From contig OX637293.1 in assembly GCA_951799445.1 (NCBI GenBank), positions 5,766,001-5,830,000 on the forward strand: a DNA stretch of 64,000 nt, read 5' to 3'. A program made the position numbers and the translations under genes. Shown here piece by piece: positions 46,185 to 58,937 of this stretch. This DNA is from Pseudisothecium myosuroides. Taxonomy: Eukaryota > Streptophyta > Bryopsida > Hypnales > Lembophyllaceae. The notes under the pieces are model-generated. The model searched no databases. It was not told where the DNA came from and was given only the letters and a program-made list of their open reading frames with translations. Numbering within the stretch: position 1 is the stretch's first letter; every line of letters starts with the position of its first letter.

Positions 46185-47065
46185 GGAGGTCGTTTTTCAG
46201 TTTAGGGTTAATTATTGGTAGTGTACAGGTAGGGAAGCTAATTTTGCTGTAGAAATCGGAGGTTTTTATGTGACGTTAAGAATTGGAGGGTTTTTGTGTC
46301 ATGTTAGCATCATAAATTGGGAGAGAGATTTTATGTCAACGACTTGAGGAGTTTGATTCTGGAAGAGGTTAGTATGTGCAGAGGGATATGTATTCGAACT
46401 AAGTTGTAGACTGAACTTCCCAACACCTGTGTATAGGTGCTTGCAATTCTTTTCATGTACTCGTATATGACATCGAGTCTAATCGACCTCAATTCTTTTT
46501 CAATAACATTTCCTTTTGAGGGAGGCATTTGGTGTACATTATCGGTTTTGTACAGGGAAGCTAATGTTGCTTTTTAAGGTGATGTTGGCATCATGTTGTA
46601 AAGAGATTTTATGTCATGAGATTTATCTCTGGAAGAGGGTAGTATGTGCAGAGGTTGTTATATTTGGACAAAGTCATAGACTCAGTTTCCAACACCTGTG
46701 CACGTAATTGACACCGAGTCTAATTGTATCATTTTGTTTCAAGCATTACAACCATTTCAATTTGCAAACGGCAAAGTGAAAGTATATAACATTGTTGAAT
46801 ACAGCATGTGATCTATAAAATACTAGAAGGCCCACGAATATTGGCTCAAAGCAAAGAAATTATCCTTTCTGTGAGCCCGTGAAGTTTGGCCTCTTCACGA
46901 CATTCTTTCCTAAATGCCCGGCTCTTCGTTCAAGTTAAACGGAGGCATAGAATACTCGTGAACAATGTCGTGCGTCATCAAACTCCACAACAACAATTTT
47001 GACTCTCAAAAAAAAAATTACGAAACTCATTTCCGATTCCGACACACCATGGAACTCCCCCCTTG
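46185..47065. other. Convergent 3' regions of the EF-hand and GRDP genes
   Basis: About 880 bp between two facing stop codons; both 3'UTRs should lie here. AGGTTAGTATGTGCAGAGG-type words at about 46367 and 46636 show a short local duplication (GAAGAGG(T/G)TAGTATGTGCAG). No other gene. Confidence 0.5.
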
Positions 47066-50000
47066 CTATTGCTTCTTGACCAACCGCGACAAATCCAATT
47101 GAATCCCACTCCCGGTGCGTCTCCCCCACGCGCCCACGGTCGCCACGGACGTCTCCTCCTTCGTCACCTGCCGCCAGCCCGCGTGCACGGCGGCGCTCCA
47201 CCCCAAGTCCCCGCCGCAGCTACTCCCGCAGTTCCCCCCCATCGGTCCCCCGTGACCTCCGCCGCGCGTCTGCGGCGCCACCCCCCCTCCTCCTCCTCCT
47301 CCGCCTTCTGCGTCGTCCTCCGTCGTGTTCAAGTACCACATGGCGAGATTCGACTGCCCCGCCGCGTGCTCCACCACGACGGACCCCCAGTCCTTCTGCC
47401 CGGGCTTCGACTCCTTGTGCCGCCGCTGCGCGAACAAGTTCCCGTGGTGTTTCCCTCCGAAGTCTGCAACGGAGCGCATGGTCGCCGTGCAGAGGAGGAG
47501 GACGAGGATGATGTCTTCTTCCGGGTGAATCTCCATGGCGGAGACTTTCCAGTTGAAGAGGGCCGTGGCTTTGCCTTGCGGGCTGGTGGCGTTGTAGCGG
47601 ATGAGCGTCACGAAGCCTTCTTCTTCGGAGGGGGTGGCGTTCGGGACTTCGTATTGGAGCTTGCGGCCGTTGATCAAGCGGACCTGCGGGGATGCATGGC
47701 ATGGGGGTTAGGATGGGACTGCATGTAGGTTGTGAGCCTGCGCCGTTTAATCGGCCCAAACAACAAATACGGATTCCTTTAATATATTGGCATTTTTCAA
47801 TCTTTTGAAATGTAGATTTACGAATTGGGTTTTATGAAATTTGGTTTGATTTTCTCTGCGTTACTGTATGTTGCGAGCCTGGTTTTAGGGGTTTAGGACA
47901 TTTGACTTTGATTTTCGATTTGTGCGTTCCTGTATGGTGCAGGCCTGGTTTATCGAGTTTTGGTGTCATGAAAGCTGGACCAGTGAGGTATCGCGTTTTG
48001 TACAAAGGAATGCTGTCTAATTTGAGAAATAAATGTGAAGATAGCTATGGATATTGGTTTGGGTGAAAGTTTCAAACGGACACGAAGCAGAGATTTGGCA
48101 GGAAATTCGTGATTTGATTTTGATTTGATTTTCTGGGCGAGGGACTGCGTATATGATGCGAGGTGAATGGGAGGTTGAGAGTGTGATTAGGGTTTAGAGC
48201 TGGGCTTGCCAAGTTATTGGAGGAGCCCGTGAGGCTGAATTGGAGGTGATGCTCCCACTCGTTGCCTTCTTCCAGAGGTCGGGAGATCACCAGCGTGGCG
48301 CCTGTGGTGAGATGCCAGCTCATGCTGTAATGCTCCAGCTCATCGGCGTACGGTGTTGCGCTTCCCACGATTTTGCCTGGAGATGAGATCGCAAATCACA
48401 AAGAAGTTAGCTACGGCGATGGTGATATTGAATTGCGAGGGTTAATTCTTTTGGAAGTCATTTATTGGATGGTTCCATACTTGGAGCGTAGCCAGTCGGT
48501 CCCGCGACGTAAGTCCACCCGCCCTCGCAGATGTTGATGACGCGTTCGTTCCACTCCACGCCCTCGGGTCGATCCCCAGTCTTCCTCCATATGCCCTTCG
48601 CCACCCTGTTCACATCATGGGGCACCCGTTACAGAACATGCTTACCAATTCTGGAATCTCAATTGGTATCAATCATGTCGCACGGACAGCCCTGCACAGC
48701 CCTGCACCAGGGTTTGGGGTTACAGATTCTGTAGTCTCTCAATTGATAGTCTCTCAATTGATATCCATGTCGCATTGGCAGCCCGCACCAGGGTTTAGGA
48801 TTTTCAGTTACAGATTCTGTAGTCTCTCAATTGTTATCCATGTCACATTGATAGCCCTGCACCAGGGTTTAGGGTTTTGGGTTACAGATTCTGTCAATTA
48901 GTATTCATGTCGCATTGACAGCCCTGCACCAGGGTTTTGGGGTTTGGGGTTTAGGTTCCATTTCTCTTGCCTTGAAAGTAAGATCGATTACATCTTATGC
49001 TTTTCGCCGACCTATTCTCAATTTCATCAGTGGAAGGAGATCGAGACCCCGCACCTGATTCGAATCACGAAGCACTCCTTGCCCATATGATTGAGCACCG
49101 TTCTCGAGATCCACCTTCCCCGTTGCGGCTGGTACTTATTTATCTTCAGAATCAAATTCGATAACATAGCCCCAGAGTCATCCGTCACCGTGTCCGGCAC
49201 CGACTTCAACAAATACGGCCCCAGCACAGGCGGCGTAATCGACGCCCCCAACCGTAGCTGAATCGGGTCTTTCCTCCTCTCCCCGCCCCACCGCCTCTCC
49301 TTAAGCGTGAACATGGTGTCGATCGACAGCATCGGGGAGTCCTGGAGCTTCTCCCAGGTGAGCACCGTGGACCCGATGAGCTTGGACTGGCTGAGAGTGC
49401 TCAGGCAGCCTTCCTCTCGACACCGAAGCTCCAGGGCCACTCCTCCCGTGGCAACCTCGCAATGCAGGTGCCAGAGCTTCTGCCACTGCGGGTTGGAGGT
49501 GAAGGGCACCACGGGGGTGTCCAGTTTCAGAAGCTTGTGGGCTTGTAAGGCGCGCAAGCGCACGAAGAGGTTGATCTTCTCTTGGGCGACGTTGTTGATA
49601 ACGTTCGTGGCGTCGCGGATGAGGATGCAGACCTGTGAAAAAAGCACATGGAAAGCTAGCGTCAGTCACAGGATTGATACGAAGGAGAGAATTCGAATAC
49701 TTCGTAGTAAAGTGTAATGCTCTGTAGTTTACTCACCAAATCTAAAGTTGGATCAGGTATGATTGTTGCCCATTTCTATCTTTACAGTATTAATTATTAA
49801 TGAATTGAAATGCTGTACAGATTTTCATTCAACAATAGCGTGTGTCACAACGAATTCTTAGCAGATTCCTTTTATTCACGATTGCTTCCTACTATTCCAT
49901 GTTTGCAAGCTAGCTAACTTTTTGGACCTCGAGGTACAAACCTCAAGGTCTCGCAAAAGCTTGGAGATTGCTTGTGTCTTGCCTTGGAGCCAAAATACTA

Positions 50001-53000
50001 GCAATCTCCGAAACTGTATTGTTGTGCAGACTATCTAAGTGGATAATCTCTCAAGTCTGTAAATGTTTTGTAGGCCCTTCAAGTTTACACCTGTGAGAGA
50101 CTATCCACTTAGGTTCCATATCTAAATGCAAATTGAGATGGTATCGAGAATCAGTCATGCAACCTGAGACGCTGCAGAAATGTAACACACGACACGCTAG
50201 TTTTCCTCGAGGAAGCGGAGTGGGAAGGAGATTTTAATCTGTTGTCAACAAAAAGACTGTTGAGTGATAGGGAAGCGGAGTGGGACGGAGATTTTAATTA
50301 GTTGTCAACAAAAAGATTGTTGAGTGCTAGTGTAGCAAAGATTAATTGTCCAGTTTGTATTGAAATTCTATTTCCGTGTTGAAATCTAAAACAATGAAAA
50401 GCTGATCACTCTTGCAACAATCTCCAAATATTGGAATCTATTTGTAATTCGTTATGACATCTCTAGCCTAACTGCAGATTTCTGTGCAGATGAGATCGAG
50501 AATCTGGCATGCAACGTGTGAACCTAGCTGCAGAAACGTGACACTCAACGCTCTTGTATAATTTAACAGGGGGAATTAAGCGGATTTCGAAGGAGATTTG
50601 AAGTAGCCAACACCAACAAAGATTGTACAGTAAAGTGCAGCTAAGATCACTCACTGTCTACACCAGCATGTACTGAAATTCTATTTCCATGTTAAAAATA
50701 ATGCTCTGACTCCTGCATGCATGCGCAGATTAATTAATAGGTGAGACAAAAGCCTTACTTGCACAACTCGTCGGGGCACCAAGATCGGAAACTTGCGGTT
50801 GATGTCCCGCAATCCATAGTTAGGCGAGAGCTCCACGGGCTTCCACTCCAGAATCTTCTGTCCGTCACTGCCGTCGTGCGGGGGAGCGGGCAGGTTGACA
50901 GGCGGGGTACCGCGGTACATGGATCCGGCTCTTTCGTAAGGGTGTCCGAACGTGCTCTCCCAGAGCCGCGTGGTGTCTTCGAAGCTGTTGCCCAGCTTGG
51001 TGTACGGCCCGCGCTCCATGCTGTCGTCGTGGTCCACCACGCAGCCCAGCAGCGCTTTGGTGTCGCGGGCGTAGGCGACGGGCGACACCTGTGACGCACT
51101 AACCCACAGGGAGTCTGGCATTAACACCAAATGAAGGGCTCATTCATTGAAATCTGTAATCTGTAATCAAGCACTGCAATCTGTACGTAACCATTCTTGA
51201 CTAGCTAGTAGACTCCAGATGTGATTTTCGCAATTAGCTAGCTCGGGTTGCTGAAAACAGTGATAAATTAATGTGCTAGAGATTTAAATTGAACACTGGT
51301 GTCCGCGTTCTTTGTTGTGAATTCTAAATGTAGCCACATTTGCGAACTTTGTTCAAGACTGTGAAAGCTCGGGTGTCCCTTGTTCTTGAGTCTTGACAGT
51401 GTTACTCTCTTTAGGAGGCTCTGTCTCTATAGTACTAGTTTGCTTTTCTAGTAGAGTCCTACTCAAACTTCCTCAAATGTAGCTTTGGTTGATGCAAAGC
51501 CTCCTCTTTTGGATTCAGAGTTAATGCATTACAGATCCTTTCCCTCTTGAAACTCTTGAATCCAAGGAAACTTTTACAATAATGCAGGATTCATGGGCAT
51601 CCAAGAATTTTGAGTGGAAAAGTAATGCACGGGAGGCAAAGGTTTGCCAGCCCTGAAGTTCTAAGAGTGTTATGTCATTCTCTGGAATAGCAAACTTTCT
51701 GTTTAGGTGCTTGTCTGGAACTGGTGTAATTGCCTCTAACTGAGCCAATTCTTCTTACAAAGCAAATTTCTTTGATAAGGTAGCTTGATAGGTATTCTGC
51801 TCTTAAAGCAACTATTTAAGCCTATCTAACTCATGATTGACAAATATAGATATTTCAAGCAACATGTCACTCATTCCTAGATAGGAGTCATATTTAGAAT
51901 AGGGTCGCTTTTAGAACAGACTACCTTAGACATGATCATTGTGTTAGTGAGATCTGATTATTCTTGTAAGGTATGTCTCCACTGCTTGGAGCTTCATCAC
52001 GCTAACCAAAAGCATGGCCTGAAGAAATTTACATAATACATAGACACTCATTTTAGAATGTTTTCTAAAATGGGACGTTGGAAATAGAGCATGGATTTGA
52101 AAAATATATCAACAGAACTTTGGCCTCTTATAACTTTACTCTTGATCTGTACCCTACCTTAGATCTGCATCGGTTTTTCGTTCTAAAAGCTCTTCTGAGC
52201 ACATGATTTCACAATTTTGGATTCCTCATACTTGCCAATTTAGTATCTTCTAGAGTAAATGTTCGCATTCTCTTTTGTTTAGACACCTGCTGTTGATTCA
52301 TGATAAAATTTAACTCACACCTTTGTAGAGATCACGAGTTAAAGTTAGTTGCAGAGCATGAATTTCCAAAGTGGCCAAGAATGTCGAAAGTAGAGATTCA
52401 CGTGCCTGAGGTGGACAACATGATCGAAACCTAGAAAATAATTTTTAAAACAAATGACGAATTTTCAGACATACAGTATGTACCCATTTTCAAAAATTAT
52501 AATTTTGAAAATTGGTAAATAGTCAAGAATGGGTACTACGTCTACCGCTTACACTTGATCTGTCCAGTACAAGGGTGGAGGAGCAAAGATAATTACCTGA
52601 TGCGCGTGCCATATTAGGTCAATGTCGTAAGTGGGGACACACATAATTGTGCCTCGTGATTTGTTCACAATGTGCAAAAAACATTTGTATCTTTCCAATG
52701 CAGCTTGCAGGAACGCTTCTTCCCACATGTAGGGCTGGGAAACCTGCAACCATCAGTGAGAGTGTTGTCCTATCAACGTAGAGGATCAACTTAAACCGAG
52801 CAAATTTCTCTTGACAAACAGTATTGAGTGTTGGAAAAGCTCTCATTTCTTAAACACGTACAAACAATTCTGCAACAATGTTGAGCGAAATCCAAGGACG
52901 ATATTTGATTATGACATGCAAAAGTTACAAGAAGTCAAAGTCGAATTGGTAGATTTTCTAAAACTGTGCACTATTTTCAACGCACATTCACGCCTTGAAG

Positions 53001-55943
53001 AAAGTGCAACAAGCGTGTACATTTTCTCTGGATATTGTAGGTCTTGATTTTGGAAACATGCTTGGAATACGGATGATCCTACTTTATTCCTTGATTGTCT
53101 CTTTACTTCTGTCTGAAGTTGTGCACACACTTTTAAGTAAATGTCTACTAGACTTGATTCATTTTTTAACAAAAGCTTACAAATAGCGCCTCTCCACTAT
53201 TTCAAGCACTTGGATGTATGGAACACTCCTCCATTTCAAGCAATTCTACACTTAGAGGTTCTATTGGGCAACACATGTATATGCATTGTATAAAGTCCTA
53301 TGAATTCTTAGTGTATTGGAATATGACTTTTTATGTGTATATGTATGTTAATATAATATGAAGGTAATATTTTATGATGTAGTCAAATATGATAGTACCA
53401 AAATTTAGAACAAAAAGATATTGATACAAGAAAAAATTAGTGTTTGTTCTATCCAAAACTATCCCCTATCTATATTTTTTCGAGATTTGTAGAATGAAAT
53501 GATATATTTGGGTAGATAAGAAACGCAATTGTAAAGGGATTCTTTGGGTATACTTAATGTCAATTTCATTTATATTGGTGGTACTCCACGAATTTGGCAC
53601 TTTTAGGGTGCACAACCTAAAACACAAAACTATAATTGTCCTAGTCTCTAGAGTTTTTTGTGGATTTGTGTTCTAAGTTTCAACACAAGAATTGCACTAT
53701 CACCTTCCTTCAACTTAGAAAGGACACAAAGGACTAAAAAATGTTAAATGAATGACTTTCACAGAAATTGCAATTACAAAGAATGCACCCACTCATCTAG
53801 AAATATAATAAGCTTTGCCTAACTACTTTGGGGATAGGGTGCACATTCTTCCAAAGGTAACCTATCACAGACAATGAGGACTAAAAGTATCCAACAAATG
53901 ACTTCCACAAAAATTGTAGAAACAAAGAATGCCCCTACTCATCTAAGAATTGTTTGGTTGACCACCTTCTCTTGGACTGGAGTCCGATATTTTAATAGTT
54001 TTTGCAGTGATTTTGGAATGACCGCCATAAATCTATTAGCAATTTTGCAATGGTGTTGTCCAACACTATGTAATGTACTTGCAACAATCTGAAAAGGCAA
54101 TAGTTTTTTGCAATTATTGTCTAGGTATAGATATGCATTGGTTCTGTGCCCAAGACTTTTGCAGCACTCTTGCAATGGTTTGCAATGGACCATAGGATTT
54201 TAGCGAAGTACGGAACCTTAGACAAAACTAAACTATTGCAAAAAATTAAATTGACGGTGTGTTGCAATTGATACTTCCTTTTGTAAGTTAATGCTTTGGA
54301 GGTTGCGTACCTGGTAGTAGAAGGAGCTTTGCCTGGAAATGACTGCAACGATGTCTGCAATCTCAGGTTCAGGAAAAACTTCAGGAGGGAAAGCCGAAGC
54401 GGCGTCTTCTTCAGTGCTAGTCCCCGACGAAACCAACGTCACATCAAAAGGCTCCTCTTTGTACCGCTCCGTCCAAAGCTTTCGACACCTCTCCCGGGCT
54501 GCAACTTCACTTGCAGAATCAGGAAGAAGAGGACAATCGATAACCCGGCCATATCTCGACTTGCAGAACTCTCTGTAAGCCATCTGTGGAGGCGGCAAGA
54601 AATTAGAGGGCCCAAAGTCCAGTTGAATTGGCACGCTTTTATTTCATTGCCAAAAATGAGATGCACAACCAGTGTTTCCAGTGATATTAACCAGGACATG
54701 GAGGCACAAGGTTAGGGAGCTTTAAGAGTTTACCTTGGAGGAAATGAAACGGAGTTTATCGTCTCCATTGAACCATTACCACCTCCTAAGTGGCAAACTG
54801 CGGTTCATTACCATAATGGCCAACTCTTAAAACTTCGGCCCTTGTGAGGTATAAGGTACGTACACCCAGAATTTCCTCCTGAAATGAATGCCTTTGTATA
54901 CATGAGGTGACGATTCTGGGTGCACATACCTTAGCTTAGATTAAATTTAGAACAATTGTGCAAAAGTTTGCCATTTGAACTGAAAAATGCCAATTTAATG
55001 GAAATTCTAGCTCTTTTTGAACTGACCGTGTGGTCAGTGAGAGCTGGTGCTTAGAACAACATAGTTCGTACAACGTAATAATGTCGTTCTAAGCTGCTCT
55101 CTCTACTAGTTTCTCCACAAAAGTGGTATTTAATTTGCTTCATGGATTTACAAAATAGGATGTGATCACGCAGGAAAAAAAAGTTTGAGAGAGGGAGCAC
55201 AAGTCAGGTTATGGATTTTACCGGACTTAAACAGTGGCAATGCCACACCCATCGCACGTCTACTGGAGGCAGAAGAGCAAGCTCTCTCAACTCCTTAGTA
55301 CTGCTGTCAAAATCTTGTGCCTCAGCTGCTAATGGCATCCAGCAGTTTTGGTACCTAAATCGACCATCAATATGAATTCCAGCAACTTCAAAACTTCCCC
55401 CCAAAAGATGCATTTTTCAAGTAAAATGCGCACAATTATATCTGATTAACTGAAGAAGACGCGGGAATCAGTATAAACTAAACTTTCTTAACAATATGAA
55501 AACATTCGGGTGGACTATGGAGAGAATGGTAATACAGGCGTACATTCCACGGCTGGTGTGAAAGATCAGTCAATCGAACTTCACAGACAACGTACTACCA
55601 AACAGAACAGGTACTACAGCAATTGCTCCATATTTGAAAATGCAAACAAAAACTAACGCTTCCATACCCGAACAACGCTATCATGTATATATCAACCCGT
55701 TTCAATTTTTTTCCGGCCTCACCTTTGAATAGCTTGAAGAACAGTAGGCCCGTAGCAGTGCAAGCTAGTGATACTATCAATGGTCCTTAGAAATCCCAAC
55801 TGCCGTTTCGCAGCTTCCACCAGAGCAATAGAAATTTCCACCGTCCTTGCAAGCTTGAGCTCCTCGTCGTGATACGAAAGCTCCCTGTACAACCTTTCCT
55901 GCGGCTTGTCCTCCCCCGCAGGCACCACCGACTCCGGAGCCAT
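47066..55943 (-). CDS. Glycine-rich domain-containing protein (GRDP-like, DUF1399)
   Basis: Nine exons, 5' to 3': 55943-55723, 55354-55222, 54583-54311, 52743-52597, 51088-50759, 49632-49055, 48605-48481, 48376-48210, 47683-47066; 863 residues in one frame. It matches plant GRDP1/GRDP2, DUF1399 proteins with roles reported in abscisic-acid, stress and auxin responses. The N-terminal DUF1399 repeats show DVRWVWHCHCLSP (about 105-118), FYYQVSQPYMWEEAFL, and VPTYDIDLIWHAHQVSP (about 250-260). LWESTFGHPY and AGSMYRGTPP follow. Exon 6 encodes a C2-like region (about 370-470). The C-terminal domain includes LVRLINGRKLQYEVP and FNWKVSAMEI. The C-terminal Gly-rich part is short (eight Gly, then GGGHGGPMGGNCGSSCGG), less extensive than in Arabidopsis GRDP1. 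Intron 8 is read as GC-AG (TTG|GCAAGC), because this gives the family's L-V/I-G-R-K-L context. The ATG at 55943 is preferred. Confidence 0.92.
48640..48960. repeat. Short tandem repeats in a GRDP intron
   Basis: About four units of 70-80 bp lie in intron 6. Each carries CCCTGCACCAGGGTTT or CCCGCACCAGGGTTT, TTACAGATTCTGT, TCTCAATTG and CATGTCGCATTG in order, with a small internal duplication of AGTCTCTCAATTGATA. Short plus-strand frames across it are artefacts. Confidence 0.8.
50030..50115. repeat. Short inverted repeat in a GRDP intron
   Basis: CTAAGTGGATAATCTCTCA (50035) faces TGAGAGACTATCCACTTAG (about 50094), forming a hairpin with about 19-nt arms and a 40-nt loop. Confidence 0.7.
50211..50330. 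repeat. Tandem duplication, period 60 bp, in a GRDP intron
   Basis: Two adjacent copies share GGAAGCGGAGTGGGA, GGAGATTTTAAT and GTTGTCAACAAAAAGA followed by TGTTGAGTG. They lie in the intron between exons at 50759 and 49632. Confidence 0.9.
52801..54310. other. GRDP intron 3, long and AT-rich
   Basis: The intron between exons at 54311 and 52743 is about 1.57 kb. It holds AT-rich sequence without coding frames, and at 54100-54220 a repeat shared with 56110-56215 (GCATTGGTTCTGTGCCC, then GCAATGGTTTGCAA versus GCATTGGTTCTATGCCC, GCGATGGTTTGCAA). Confidence 0.6.
54852..54933. mobile_element. Small MITE with TAAGGTA termini
   Basis: TAAGGTACGTACACCCAGAAT is inverted as ATTCTGGGTGCACATACCTTA with two mismatches. 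The element is about 82 bp and lies in GRDP intron 2. Confidence 0.75.
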
Positions 55944-57748
55944 GATCCTCACTCACTAGACTACAGAAGGCTGAGATTGCAATCGTTTTAGCAAGGACGT
56001 ACGTACTACCAGAAATCTATATTAAACAATTTTACAAAGGTTTAGCTAGTACAACAGAATGCAATGTATTTGCAACCACTTCAGATAGCAATCGTTTGGG
56101 AAACACAGGTTCTACCGGCGTAGGAATGCATTGGTTCTATGCCCCAGACTTTCGCAACAAGTTTGCGATGGTTTGCAAAAGACGATGAGTTCATGAGTTA
56201 AGGCAAAGCATGGAACCCAGTGCTACAAAATCATTGCAAAGTCATTGATGATGTGTGCAAGTTTGCAACCACTACTTAATTCCTGTTGTAGAGCACTCAC
56301 TTACAGCACGAAAGGATTCTTCATCCAGGTCTCCAATCTTGGAACTTGAAACTGCTCTTGCATTGCCTAATACTGATCGTTATCGCCATGTAGAGCTCAC
56401 TAGCTTTTCGTCAAGCGCTGGAACTGGTGAGAGATCGAGGGAGAGAGGCAGAAAGGAAAGGCTGTTGCTATGAGTTACTTTTATAAGTTATGTGCACCCA
56501 CAATCCATCATGACTGCCCAAAAATGCGACACCTATGTTTGTACCAAAAAGTGACACAAAAAAATAGATATTGATTGCACAAGATGTACACATTCAAAAC
56601 ATGAGAGTCTATGAGAGCCTTTGAGAGCCTGGTATTGGTTTTTGGTACACCTAGAGACACTCCATTTTTAAAATTCATAACTTATTCAAACAGTGTCCAA
56701 ATGGTGAATGCTGAAATGCGTTGGAACCCTGTTTCAGTTGCCAATAAGATCCAATAAAAACAATTACATGCTCAGTTGCTATTACTGTTGATCGATTATG
56801 GGTGCACATAATTACCTTGAAAAAATTCCAGGCCGGGTTACTGATTGAGGTTCAGTACATGATGCACCCCATCGATCATTGCAAAGCTTTGACGACCGCA
56901 GAGCTGGCTGCACCGAAACGCAAAGCGTTCAAGTAGTCGACACGTTGACGTTCTTGAGCGGGATTCGAATATTCGTGGGCCTGGCCTTGGCCTTTGGCAT
57001 GATCTCTCACGCTTCTGACACTATTCCGGACCCTCGTCGTTTTACGTGGACTAATGGTGCAGGTTGCAGGACTAGACAGGACTCCAGAACTGTAATTACT
57101 TGCCTCTGCTTGGCAGATATATTCCTTCTCGGAAAGGCAATCTCGTATGATAACCGTTTCGTAAGACGTACTTGCGCACAGGAACCGCCAAATATCAAAA
57201 TTTAGGACTCGTCGTAATATCAAAATTTGAAGAAATTGTCACCGCTTAGAATCGGTGATCTGTACCAGCCAGAGCTGATAAGTGATAACGTCAATTGCGT
57301 TAAATTGGCGACATTCCAAAAACCAATAATGGTGACATACATCTTCACAGAGGTCTAAATTCAGGTCACAAACTAGGACAGGTATAGATTTCGAGTTCAA
57401 GCCGTGTTGCGCCAAAGTAATGGAACATCACCAATTTAACAAAATTGACGTTTGATGTTTAGAGTTTTGTGCACTTTCAAGCTACGTGGAGAGTCGGCAA
57501 TTCGTACGAGACAAGTTGGGTCCTTTAATTTCCTAATTAGTGGCATGGATTTCAAAAGACAAGTTTCCAATTTGTACTTCAAGAAAATAACCAAATTAAA
57601 ATTTATGAAAAAAATAGAATATAACTTAGGGTACGTTTACATTGAGGCTTTTGAAAAAGTACATACTTTGACGTAAGACCATGAAAAGTTTCATATACTT
57701 ATAGAGGTTTGATTGTTTGTATGAATCATTGAAATTGGTAGATATAGA
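55944..57748. promoter_or_regulatory. Upstream region of the GRDP gene and intergenic
   Basis: The promoter and 5'UTR of the minus-strand GRDP gene should lie just above 55943. A repeat shared with GRDP intron 3 lies at about 56110-56215. At 56876-57223 overlapping 108- and 115-codon frames occur on opposite strands in a patch of less AT-rich sequence. Neither has a recognised domain. Confidence 0.4.
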
Positions 57749-58079
57749 TTAAGGTAGGAGGTCCATAAATCACTCATTTAAGAGCTGAAACTCAATTTTG
57801 GGGAGGTGAAACGTTTTGAAATATTTTTCAGTAAATTTCCTTGAAAGACAAGAGGAATTGGCATCTAACCCCAATTGTTTCATATTTTTTGGAACTTTCT
57901 GTAATTAGTTCTGAAATTTTGAAGTTGAAGTGACATAGGGCTCTAAAATCGCCCACCTCCTAAATTGTGCACTGTTTGTACATTGCTGAAGGCTATGAAA
58001 AAGCAACATGTACAAGCAGTGTACATTTAAGTAGGGTGGGCAATTTTAGCCTGTGCGATTTCAGAACGTCCTACCTTTA
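57749..58079. mobile_element. MITE with TAAGGTA termini, copy at 58 kb
   Basis: The left end TTAAGGTAGGAGGTCCATAA matches the outer end at 21230. The right end is GTCCTACCTTTAG. The interior has further inverted segments, such as TTGTACATTGCTG against AACATGTACAA-like words near 57975-58015. Non-coding, about 330 bp. Confidence 0.65.
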
Positions 58080-58584
58080 GTAAGATTTTGAAGTGGTTTG
58101 GACCCCTTGCGTCTCTGTCAACTCTGCAGTAATGAAGCTCAGAATTGTTACGTTTTGAGCCACAGAACGTCTGCAACCCAGAATGGTTCTTGAGAACCCC
58201 GCCTCTGTAGCCAATCGTTCTAACAACCATCCCTCTGACAGCGTCTGCATTACTTCCTGGATTTGCCGAGAGGGTGCCCTAGTCTGGCAGGCATGGTGCA
58301 GCTGCAACTGAACACCGCCATTGTGGACGCAGTCATCAAATCCTTTGACCAAACTTGCGGACCATGGAAGCAGCACGACCATGGAAGCAGCACGACCATG
58401 AAATGAAACTGCACGCTGCTTGATTTCCTACGCAAATGTTCAGCAGAAAATATGTTCATATGCTTGCTTGCTTTTGTCCTTTGCAAGCCATCGTCAAGTT
58501 TGAGCTACTGGTGGTTACAATTTGGATGAGGGTCCCAAACTGAATCAAACACATTCCTTACCTTCCTAACCACCAAAAAGGTGA
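58080..58584. other. Intergenic, no gene recognised
   Basis: A 101-codon minus frame (58077-58382) has no recognisable domain. A small tandem duplication, CCATGGAAGCAGCACGA twice, lies at 58363-58396. Confidence 0.45.
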
Positions 58585-58937
58585 GGTAACAGCATCTAAA
58601 AATCATCCGCACAAGCGTTTGAGTTGAGCATGGTTCATTATATATTATTGAACTGTAAAAGTTGAACTGTGAATTTTTTTGTTGTTTGTAGTCAAAAAGG
58701 GTCTCGTTGCCTTCTATTCTACTTGCTAAAAAGCACACATTATTCTTTCTTTCATGTTTTGGTAACAGCATCTAAATATAGTCAAAAAATCTTCCGCACA
58801 AGCTTTTGAGTCCAGCATGCTTCATTATATATTATTGAAGTATAAAGTTGAACTGTAAATTTTTTTGTTGTTTGTAGTCAAAAAAGGTTTGCCTTCTATT
58901 CTACTTGCTAAAAAGCACACATTATTCTTTCATTCAT
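58585..58937. repeat. Tandem duplication, period about 176 bp
   Basis: Two adjacent copies (58585-58760, 58761-58937) share GGTAACAGCATCTAAA, TTCATTATATATTATTGAA, TTTTTTTGTTGTTTGTAGTC and GCTAAAAAGCACACATTATT. Non-coding. Confidence 0.9.

Noticed and set aside
47063..47728. 221-codon plus-strand frame
   Set aside because: Antisense shadow of GRDP exon 9, which has clear homology on the minus strand.
56876..57223. 108/115-codon frames on opposite strands as a gene upstream of GRDP
   Set aside because: No domain, splice partner or start context; mutual shadows.
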